Below are positions 1 to 5,478 of a DNA stretch of 14,793 bases, one piece after another. Below the pieces are notes generated by a model. The model saw only the letters and a list, made by a program, of their open reading frames with translations, was not told the origin of the DNA and made no database searches. The position numbers were made by a program, and so were the translations under genes. The DNA comes from an uncultured Eubacteriales bacterium (GTDB lineage: Bacteria > Bacillota > Clostridia > UMGS1883), in the NCBI GenBank assembly GCA_905195005.1, contig CAJJUC010000044.1:1-14793 (forward strand), given 5' to 3'. Each line of letters begins with the position of its first letter. Within the stretch, counting starts at the first letter, position 1.

Positions 1-389
1 GCACCGCGCTGAGTGGGGCATATCAGTATTCCGTCCGCCTGCTTTCGGCAGGCGCTGATTATTGCGCTGTATTCCTCATCGCTGTTTTCATTTGTGTTCA
101 TAATAATAACGGAATATCCCTCGCGCTTGATTCTGTCCTCGATGAGCTTTATCTGGTATGCAATGTGCGGATTCGAAATATCGGGGACAATAATTGCGAC
201 AGTGCCGGTTTTTCCGAGGCGCAGCGAAATTGCCGAATTGTTCGGGATATAACCAAGCCGTTTGGCTGCCGCAAACACTTTTTCCGAGGTTTCCTTCGAA
301 ATGTCACTCATCCCGTTGAGCGCATGAGATACAGCGCCCACAGTTATATTAAGCTCATTTGCAATATCTTTTAAAGTTACTCTTTTCAT
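1..389 (-). CDS. LacI-family transcriptional regulator, N-terminal part (cut by window edge)
   Basis: The visible 129 residues begin MKRVTLKDIANELNITVGAV, the canonical LacI-family helix-turn-helix (about residues 5-24). A hinge helix (about 51-58) follows, then the start of the periplasmic-binding-protein-like ligand domain (TVAIIVPDISNP near 63-74). The ligand-binding and dimerisation core lies outside the window, so no effector can be predicted. The ATG at 389 is preceded by an AGGA-like site and by a consensus promoter at 431-459. The gene is divergent from the sugar isomerase/epimerase operon, and a perfect palindrome sits on that operon's promoter. It is therefore very likely the local repressor, released by a sugar or sugar phosphate. 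Family assignment is secure; the target is inference from context. Confidence 0.93.
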   Translation of the reverse strand, partial: MKRVTLKDIANELNITVGAVSHALNGMSDISKETSEKVFAAAKRLGYIPNNSAISLRLGKTGTVAIIVPDISNPHIAYQIKLIEDRIKREGYSVIIMNTNENSDEEYSAIISACRKQADGILICPTQRG

Positions 390-430
390 ATAATAATCCT
401 TTTCGTAATTTTGACTGTCTGTTCTTAGTT

Positions 431-459
431 ATTATACAAAATATACATTCTTTTGTCAA
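431..459 (-). promoter_or_regulatory. Sigma-A promoter of the LacI-family regulator
   Basis: On the minus strand, TTGACA (459-454) and TATAAT (436-431) are separated by exactly 17 bases, a full consensus match. Transcription would start near 424, giving a leader of about 35 nt before the ATG at 389. The palindromic operator at 522-543 lies more than 60 bp upstream of this -35, so strong autoregulation through that site alone is not obvious. Confidence 0.85.
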
Positions 460-500
460 GAAATCAAAAAAACCTATGAACAAATTGAACAAAAATACTA

Positions 501-529
501 TTGACATATCGCAGTCTGTATGTTACTAT
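501..529 (+). promoter_or_regulatory. Sigma-A promoter of the isomerase-epimerase operon
   Basis: TTGACA at 501-506 and TACTAT at 524-529 are 17 bases apart. The -35 is perfect and the -10 is weaker and lies inside the palindromic operator. Predicted start is near 536, about 35 nt before the first ATG at 570. Confidence 0.75.
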
Positions 530-543
530 AACGTTATAGTAAC
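522..543. promoter_or_regulatory. 22-bp perfect palindrome, probable LacI-family operator
   Basis: The arms GTTACTATAAC (522-532) and GTTATAGTAAC (533-543) are exact reverse complements with a central CG. Central-CG palindromes are typical of LacI-family operators. The site covers the -10 box and the predicted start of the operon promoter, so bound repressor would block RNA polymerase. The partner is taken to be the divergent LacI-family gene. Confidence 0.8.
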
Positions 544-569
544 TCGAAATTAAAAAGGGAGGAAGCAAA

Positions 570-1979
570 ATGAAAGCAGTCGGAAACAAAATTACGTTTG
601 CCTTGTATTTCGGTAACCGCGGATTTTTTCCCGGCGAGGTTATTGCAAGCGCAAGGGAGGAAATGAAAAAAGCCGTGTCGGACGCAGGCTTCGGGTACAT
701 ATGCATGGACGGAGAAAAAACAAGGTACGGCGCGGTTGAAACAATTGCGGAGGGTGAAAAATATGCTCAGTTTCTTGAGGAAAACAGGGGCAGCTTTGAC
801 GGAGTGATTCTGTGCCTGCCGAATTTCGGAGATGAAAACGGTGCGTCGGTTGCTCTGAAAAATGCAAATGTGCCTGTTCTTGTGCAGGCATATCCCGATA
901 AAATCGGAGAGATGGATTTTGCGCACCGAAGGGACGCAATGTGCGGCAAGTTTGCAATGTGCAATCTTTTAAGGCAGGCGGGTATTCCGTTCACTTTGAC
1001 GGAGAAGTTTGTTATTGAGCCGCTCAGCGACAGCTTCAGAAATGATTTGGTCAATTTTGCGGGCGTTTGCCGGATTGTCAAGGGAATGAAGCATTTCAAT
1101 CTCGGTGCAATCGGCGCAAGAACAACGCCATTCAAAACCGTGCGCGTGGATGAAATCGCTTTTCAGAAAAAGGGTATAAATATTGAAACCATTGATTTGA
1201 GCGATATTTTTGCGCGTGTGGCAAAGGTTCCGCAGGCAAGAATTGACGAAAAGAAAGTGCAGATTCTGAATATTACCGAATTTTCAGGCTATCCCGAAGA
1301 AAAACTTTGCACAATGGCAAAGGTTCAGGCTGTTTTTGAGGATATTGTCAGTGAATATAATCTGCAGGCAGTTGCTGTCAGGTGCTGGAATGAGTTTGAA
1401 ACGGTGCTCGGAATAGCTCCATGCACAAGTCTGTGCCTGCTCAACGAGCTTGGAATCAGCGCCGCGTGTGAAGTCGACATAACAAACGCGGTTATGATGA
1501 GAGCACTGTCACTGGCATCCGACTCTCCGTGCATGCTCCTTGATTATAACAATAACTACGGTGAGAGCGACGATAAGGCAATAATGTTCCATTGCGGTCC
1601 GATTCCGCCGTCCATGCTTGAAGGAAAGGGAAAGATTATCGAGCACCTGATGTTTAAGAAAACCTTCGGAGAGGGAACGGGTGTCGGCGTAAATAAAGGA
1701 AAAATCAAATCGGGCGATATTACGTTCGGCAGCATTAAGACCGAAAACGGGCGCATATGCGGCTTTGTTTCGCAGGGCGAATTTACCAATGACAAAATTG
1801 AAGAAGAATTTTTCGGAAGCGGCAAGGTTGTCAAAAAGGATAATATTAATAACGTTTCGAATTATATGGCTGAAAACGGATATAAGCATCATTTGGCGAT
1901 TACATACGGAAGCTGTGCAAAAGCAATAAATGAAGCATTCGGCAAATATCTTGATTTTGATATTGACGTGCTTAAATAA
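570..1979 (+). CDS. L-fucose/L-arabinose isomerase family protein
   Basis: A 469-residue protein of the L-fucose/L-arabinose isomerase fold, a family whose members interconvert aldoses and ketoses with a divalent metal (usually Mn). Supporting patches are IGARTTPFKTVR (181-192), VRCWNEFE (270-277), GIAPCTSLCLLNELGI (281-296) and AACEVDITNA (298-307). A C-terminal KHHLAITYGS (439-448) resembles the metal-binding His region of FucI-like enzymes. Candidate metal ligands are E301, D303, H341 and H440 or H441, assigned by motif resemblance only. The ATG at 570 has a strong AGGGAGG site 7 nt upstream. It is the first gene of an operon with the ketose 3-epimerase 25 bp downstream, controlled by the promoter/operator at 501-543. 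The true substrate cannot be read from sequence; the protein is diverged from classical FucI and AraA, which supports a rare sugar rather than fucose itself. Confidence 0.82.
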   Translation: MKAVGNKITFALYFGNRGFFPGEVIASAREEMKKAVSDAGFGYICMDGEKTRYGAVETIAEGEKYAQFLEENRGSFDGVILCLPNFGDENGASVALKNANVPVLVQAYPDKIGEMDFAHRRDAMCGKFAMCNLLRQAGIPFTLTEKFVIEPLSDSFRNDLVNFAGVCRIVKGMKHFNLGAIGARTTPFKTVRVDEIAFQKKGINIETIDLSDIFARVAKVPQARIDEKKVQILNITEFSGYPEEKLCTMAKVQAVFEDIVSEYNLQAVAVRCWNEFETVLGIAPCTSLCLLNELGISAACEVDITNAVMMRALSLASDSPCMLLDYNNNYGESDDKAIMFHCGPIPPSMLEGKGKIIEHLMFKKTFGEGTGVGVNKGKIKSGDITFGSIKTENGRICGFVSQGEFTNDKIEEEFFGSGKVVKKDNINNVSNYMAENGYKHHLAITYGSCAKAINEAFGKYLDFDIDVLK

Positions 1980-2004
1980 TATTTAATCGGAGGGAGAAAA
2001 AATC

Positions 2005-2889
2005 ATGAACAAACTCGGAATTTTTATGAACTTTTGGGAAAAGAACTGGGACGCCGACCATAAAAAGTACATTAAAAAGGTCGCAGAAATAGGCTTCGAC
2101 ATCCTTGAATTTCAGGCGCAGCCGCTTCTTGAAATGAGCAGGGAGCATATGCGCGAGCTTGTCCTGCTGGCGGAAGAATGCGGCATTGAGCTGACCTACA
2201 GCCTCGGGCTTGACAGAAATTACGATGTTTCCTCACTTGACGAAAAAGTAAGACTCGGCGGAGTTGATTATTTAAAGCGAATTGTTGAGCGCATCGGATT
2301 CATGGGCGGAACGCTGCTTTCGGGCGTGAGCTATGCAGGCTGGGGAACGCCGGATAATTTCAACGGTGATAAGCGCCCGTATTGGGAAAACAGCATTAAG
2401 AGCATGAAGGAAATCATTAAAACGGCGGAGAACTGCGGCGTAACATACTGTGTTGAAGCCGTAAACCGCTTTGAAACCTGCCTTATCAACACTGCCGAAG
2501 AAGCGCTTAAATATGTTGATGAAGTCGGAAGCCCGAACATCGGCGTTCTTCTCGACACTTATCACATGAATATTGAGGAAAATAATATAGGCGACGCTAT
2601 AAGGCTTGCCGGAAATAAGCTCACAAGCTTCCACACGGGTGAAAACAACAGAACAGCTCCGGGGCGCGGACACCTGAACTGGGACGAAATTTTCGGAGCG
2701 CTTTCGGAAATAGGCTACAAGGGAAGAATCGTGAGCGAGCCGTTTGTTATGCAGGGCGGCGAGGTCGGCCGAGATATCCATGTGTATAGGGATTTGCTTG
2801 ACAATCCTTCCGAAACAAGAATTGACGAGGAAGCAAAATATCTCCTCAATTTCGAAAAATCCATGCTGAAAAAATATAATATGCAGTAA
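2005..2889 (+). CDS. D-tagatose/D-allulose (psicose) 3-epimerase family protein
   Basis: A 294-residue TIM-barrel sugar epimerase closely resembling clostridial D-psicose 3-epimerases in length and motif order. Landmarks are GFDILEF (30-36), CVEAVNRFE (149-157), VLLDTYHMNIEE (181-192), FHTGENNR (209-216), PGRGHLNWDEI (219-229) and SEPFV (244-248). The expected metal ligands E151, D184, H210 and E245 are all present; E151 and E245 would also be the acid/base pair that epimerises C3 of a ketose. The ATG at 2005 has a GGAGGGAG site. It lies 25 bp behind the isomerase-fold gene. The pair would let the cell convert an aldose to a ketose and then to its C3 epimer, or the reverse, feeding central sugar metabolism. 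Active on free sugars in the cytoplasm in known homologues. No transporter or kinase is visible here. Confidence 0.88.
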   Translation: MNKLGIFMNFWEKNWDADHKKYIKKVAEIGFDILEFQAQPLLEMSREHMRELVLLAEECGIELTYSLGLDRNYDVSSLDEKVRLGGVDYLKRIVERIGFMGGTLLSGVSYAGWGTPDNFNGDKRPYWENSIKSMKEIIKTAENCGVTYCVEAVNRFETCLINTAEEALKYVDEVGSPNIGVLLDTYHMNIEENNIGDAIRLAGNKLTSFHTGENNRTAPGRGHLNWDEIFGALSEIGYKGRIVSEPFVMQGGEVGRDIHVYRDLLDNPSETRIDEEAKYLLNFEKSMLKKYNMQ

Positions 2890-2904
2890 TTTTTCGGTCG
2901 ACTC

Positions 2905-2933
2905 TTGAATTTTTCGCAGTTTTATATTATTAT
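2905..2933 (+). promoter_or_regulatory. Probable promoter of the decayed Nudix gene
   Basis: TTGAAT at 2905-2910 and TATTAT at 2928-2933 are 17 bases apart. The -10 box falls at the centre of a long inverted repeat. It would transcribe the Nudix pseudogene starting at 2971. Confidence 0.5.
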
Positions 2934-2953
2934 GACAATATAAAACTGCGAAA
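2912..2953. repeat. Perfect 17-bp inverted repeat with 8-nt spacer (operator or terminator)
   Basis: Left arm 2912-2928 and right arm 2937-2953 are exact reverse complements around an 8-nt spacer. The repeat begins 22 bp after the epimerase stop, so it could terminate the sugar operon, but no T-tract follows on the plus strand (next bases are ggtgcgg). It also encloses the -10 box of a promoter, which fits a dimeric repressor site for the following gene. I cannot decide between the two roles. Confidence 0.75.
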
Positions 2954-2970
2954 GGTGCGGTGAAAAATCA

Positions 2971-3276
2971 ATGAAGGATAAAATTCTTGATTGGGCGAGG
3001 AAACGGGGCTTTCAGTCACTGCGGAAAGACTTATCGCCGTTCAGGACCGGCGAAAGCATAACGTTTTAAACCATGTTTTCGGCGTTGTGAAAATATTTGT
3101 GCTGTGCAAAGCTGTGGGGGGGAGCGTTTGAGAAGAACATCGAAACCACTGAAATACGTTATTTCGGGCGTGACGAGCTTCCGCACGGACTCGCATCGGA
3201 AAAGACGACGGAGGAGCAGCTTTTAATGTGCTTTGAGGCTGCGGAAAAAGAAAACGTCCCCGTGCTTTTCGATTGA
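2971..3276 (+). pseudogene. Decayed Nudix hydrolase gene (internal deletion plus frameshift)
   Basis: Three reading-frame pieces match one Nudix hydrolase. The start at 2971 gives MKDKILDWA, like the N-terminus of Nudix hydrolases with an extra N-terminal domain. From about 2997 another frame reads EETGLSVTAERLIAVQDRRK and continues through VLNHVFGVVKIFVLCKAVGG, the end of a Nudix box and the following core. After a run of seven G (3116-3122) the frame shifts again and reads FEKNIETTEIRYF through DELPHGLASEKTTEEQLLMC to VPVLFD and TGA at 3274-3276. Removing one G would rejoin the last two pieces. Most of the N-terminal domain and the first part of the Nudix box (G-x5-E-x7) are absent at the 2971/2997 junction, a deletion of perhaps 80 residues. 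The product cannot be an active hydrolase. Its presumed promoter remains. Confidence 0.82.
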
Positions 3277-3317
3277 AAAAATGTTCGGTAAAAACCGGGC
3301 AGTTTGTCATTTTTTAA

Positions 3318-3346
3318 TTGACATTACATCATGCACGTGGTATAAT
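3318..3346 (+). promoter_or_regulatory. Consensus promoter upstream of gdhA
   Basis: TTGACA at 3318-3323 and TATAAT at 3341-3346, 17 bases apart, with TG at 3338-3339 forming an extended -10. This is a perfect sigma-A consensus and among the strongest-looking promoters in the window. Predicted start is near 3353, about 205 nt before the gdhA ATG. Confidence 0.9.
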
Positions 3347-3352
3347 TATCGC

Positions 3353-3480
3353 AAATCAGGTAAAACGGGAAGATTGATAGCAAAGGCGCTCTTAATCTTG
3401 CTTCATGCGGCTGCTGCCGCGTTGAATTACTCATGCAAAATAAAGGCTGCGCCGATTTTTGTCGGCGCGCTTTCTTTTTC
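3353..3480 (+). ncRNA. Candidate structured small RNA or attenuating leader of gdhA
   Basis: The segment begins at a consensus promoter and ends at an intrinsic terminator, with no convincing reading frame or ribosome binding site. It contains a possible hairpin AAGATT (3370-3375) with AATCTT (3394-3399), and a GCGGC/GCCGC hairpin with a 4-nt loop (3407-3420). The terminator stem is at 3449-3468. I do not recognise any named riboswitch or small RNA family. It could be an independent small RNA or, since no clear promoter lies between the terminator and gdhA, a leader that controls gdhA by termination and readthrough. Confidence 0.5.
3449..3480 (+). terminator. Intrinsic terminator between the leader promoter and gdhA
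   Basis: GCGCCGA (3449-3455) pairs with TCGGCGC (3462-3468) around a 6-nt loop, followed by gctttcttttt. It lies 79 bp upstream of the gdhA start codon and downstream of the strong promoter at 3318-3346. Confidence 0.78.
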
Positions 3481-3558
3481 GGAAAGCTTTGGCTGCGCGT
3501 CCTCTGTACCATTTGGGTTTTGCCGGGATTGAATAAACAGTAATTGGAGGCAATTGTT

Positions 3559-4896
3559 ATGAAGAATCAGTATTTAAAGGATTTACTCGAACGCGTTAAG
3601 GCAAGAAATTCCGGTGAACCTGAATTTCATCAGGCTGTAATGGAGGTTCTTGAATCGCTTGAACCCGTTATTGAAAAGCACCCCGAATATGTTGAAAGCG
3701 GCGTAATCGAAATGCTTGTTGAACCGGAAAGAATTATCAAATTCCGTGTTCCGTGGGTTGATGACAGCGGTAAGGTTCAGGTAAACCGCGGCTTCCGCGT
3801 TCAGTTTAACAGCGCCATCGGACCGTATAAGGGAGGACTTCGTTTCCATCCCTCAGTTTATGAAGGTATTATCAAATTCCTCGGCTTTGAGCAGATTTTC
3901 AAAAATTCTCTTACCGGACTTCCCATCGGCGGCGGCAAGGGCGGCAGCGACTTTGACCCCAAGGGCAAGAGTGATGCTGAGGTTATGCGCTTCTGCCAGA
4001 GCTTTATGACAGAGCTTTCTCGTCATATCGGCGCTGACACTGACGTTCCGGCAGGTGATATCGGCGTTGGAGCGCGCGAAATCGGTTATCTTTTCGGTCA
4101 GTATAAAAGACTCAGAAATGAATTTACGGGCGTTCTCACAGGAAAAGGTCTCACATACGGCGGCTCGCTTGCCCGCAAGGAAGCAACAGGCTACGGTCTT
4201 TGCTACTTCACGAACGAAATGCTGAAAGAGGCAGGCACTTCTTTTGAGGGCAAGACGGTTGTTGTTTCCGGCTCGGGTAACGTTGCAATCTATGCAACCG
4301 AGAAGGCAACGCAGCTCGGCGGAAAGGTTGTTGCGCTTTCGGATTCCAACGGTTATGTTTACGACAGCGAGGGCATTGACCTTGACGCCGTTAAAGAAAT
4401 TAAAGAAGTAAACCGCGGAAGAATCAAAGAATATATTAAGTACCGCCCCAATGCAAAGTATGTTGAAAACGGATGCATCTGGGAAGTTAAGTGTGACATT
4501 GCGCTTCCGTGCGCAACTCAGAACGAAGTTAGCAAGGAAAGCGCCGAAAAGCTTATTGCAAACGGCTGCAAATTTGTTGCTGAGGGCGCTAATATGCCTT
4601 CAACTCCCGAAGCAATCGAGTGCTTCCTGAAGGCTGGAATCCCGTTCGGACCGGCGAAGGCTGCAAATGCCGGCGGCGTTGCAACCAGCGCTCTTGAAAT
4701 GAGTCAGAATTCCATGCGTTACAGCTGGACATTTGATGAGGTTGACAGCAAGCTTCACGATATTATGGTTAATATTTATAAATCGGCAAGCGACGCGGCA
4801 AAAGAGTATGGCATGGAGGGCAATCTTGTTGCAGGCGCTAATATTGCCGGCTTCAAAAAGGTTGCCGATTCAATGCTTGCTTACGGTGTTTGCTGA
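3559..4896 (+). CDS. gdhA: NADP-type glutamate dehydrogenase
   Basis: Catalyses reductive amination of 2-oxoglutarate with ammonium to L-glutamate, the main low-affinity ammonium assimilation route in many anaerobes. The 445-residue length matches hexameric NADP-specific enzymes of the E. coli type. Visible landmarks are GPYKGGLRFHPSV (88-100), LPIGGGKGGSDFDPKG (121-136) with catalytic K127, DVPAGDIGVG (162-171) with catalytic D167, TGKGLTYGGS (194-203), and a dinucleotide-binding SGSGNVA (237-243). SDSNG (261-265) at the end of the second strand fits NADPH preference. The ATG at 3559 is chosen because TGGAGG (3545-3550) stands 8 nt upstream; an in-frame TTG at 3544 would overlap that site. 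Expression probably comes from the promoter at 3318 by reading through the terminator at 3449-3480. Its stop overlaps the start of the next gene by one base. Confidence 0.97.
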   Translation: MKNQYLKDLLERVKARNSGEPEFHQAVMEVLESLEPVIEKHPEYVESGVIEMLVEPERIIKFRVPWVDDSGKVQVNRGFRVQFNSAIGPYKGGLRFHPSVYEGIIKFLGFEQIFKNSLTGLPIGGGKGGSDFDPKGKSDAEVMRFCQSFMTELSRHIGADTDVPAGDIGVGAREIGYLFGQYKRLRNEFTGVLTGKGLTYGGSLARKEATGYGLCYFTNEMLKEAGTSFEGKTVVVSGSGNVAIYATEKATQLGGKVVALSDSNGYVYDSEGIDLDAVKEIKEVNRGRIKEYIKYRPNAKYVENGCIWEVKCDIALPCATQNEVSKESAEKLIANGCKFVAEGANMPSTPEAIECFLKAGIPFGPAKAANAGGVATSALEMSQNSMRYSWTFDEVDSKLHDIMVNIYKSASDAAKEYGMEGNLVAGANIAGFKKVADSMLAYGVC

Positions 4897-5351
4897 TGAC
4901 AGCGCACGAACAAACGGCGTGCAGCTTGTTTCGGCAGGGATATAACTGCGCACAGGCTGTTGTCGGAGCATTTTGCGATGAAATCGGTATGACGCAGAGC
5001 GCCGCCCTCAGGCTTGCTTCAGCTTTCGGCGGCGGCATGGGGCGCATGCGTGAGGTCTGCGGAGCGGTCAGCGGAATGTATATGGTGCTCGGCATACTTT
5101 ACGGATATGACGACGCAGCCGACAACTGTGCAAAAAAGGAACTGTATTCGCACGTGCAGAGCATGGCAGAGGAATTTAAGGCTGAATATAAAACGATTGT
5201 GTGCCGCGAGCTTTTGGGCGTTGACGGTGCGCAAAAGCCCGAACCCACGCCGCGCAATGCCGAGTTTTACAAGGCTCGCCCATGTCTTGCATTTGTCGGA
5301 AGCGCGGCTCGCATACTTGAAAAGTTTATTAATGAACATCCGTACAGATAA
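4896..5351 (+). CDS. C-GCAxxG-C-C family (putative redox) protein
   Basis: A 151-residue protein recognised by the pattern GYNCAQAV (15-22), FGGGMGRMREVCGAVSG (44-60) and later conserved cysteines. Cysteines visible are C9, C18, C27, C55, C78, C103 and C130. The family is named for this Cys/Gly signature and is common in anaerobic Firmicutes. A redox or metal-binding role is usually supposed but the activity is not established. No signal peptide is seen, although residues 55-70 are hydrophobic. The ATG at 4896 overlaps the gdhA stop (TGATG), and no strong ribosome binding site precedes it, so translation is probably coupled to gdhA. An in-frame TTG at 4890 is less likely. A terminator begins at the last base of its stop codon. 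Confidence 0.88.
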   Translation: MTAHEQTACSLFRQGYNCAQAVVGAFCDEIGMTQSAALRLASAFGGGMGRMREVCGAVSGMYMVLGILYGYDDAADNCAKKELYSHVQSMAEEFKAEYKTIVCRELLGVDGAQKPEPTPRNAEFYKARPCLAFVGSAARILEKFINEHPYR

Positions 5352-5387
5352 AAATTGGGTGCGCAGTGCAGTTGCGCACCCAATTTT
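5351..5387. terminator. Intrinsic terminator after the gdhA unit
   Basis: A perfect 15-bp stem: left arm 5351-5365, 7-nt loop, right arm 5373-5387. The left arm starts with AAAA and the right arm ends with TTTT, so it can work in both directions. It starts within the stop codon of the C-GCAxxG-C-C gene and ends the gdhA transcript. Confidence 0.9.
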
Positions 5388-5478
5388 AAAAATGAAAGGT
5401 TATGAATTTTATTATGACGGATAAAATAAGCATGTGAAGTTCTCGGACTTTATTTAAGCATAAAAAGAGGTGACGGTT

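Noticed and set aside
2971..3276. Programmed frameshifting at the seven-G run as a way to make a full Nudix protein
   Set aside because: Even with the frame restored, the front of the Nudix box and most of the N-terminal domain are missing, so decay is simpler.
3233..3532. 99-codon plus-strand frame across the promoter and leader of gdhA
   Set aside because: It runs from the end of the Nudix pseudogene through a consensus promoter and a terminator hairpin, has no ribosome binding site, and its translation resembles no protein I know.
3544..3558. TTG start for gdhA adding five residues
   Set aside because: The TTG overlaps the TGGAGG ribosome binding site that serves the ATG at 3559; the ATG start gives the usual family length.
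5392..5424. 10-codon frame after the gdhA-unit terminator
   Set aside because: There is no ribosome binding site or promoter and it is too short to support; probably chance.
5400..5427. Promoter for ftsH (TTATGA with TAAAAT)
   Set aside because: The -35 matches consensus poorly and spacing is 16; I cannot tell it from AT-rich background.
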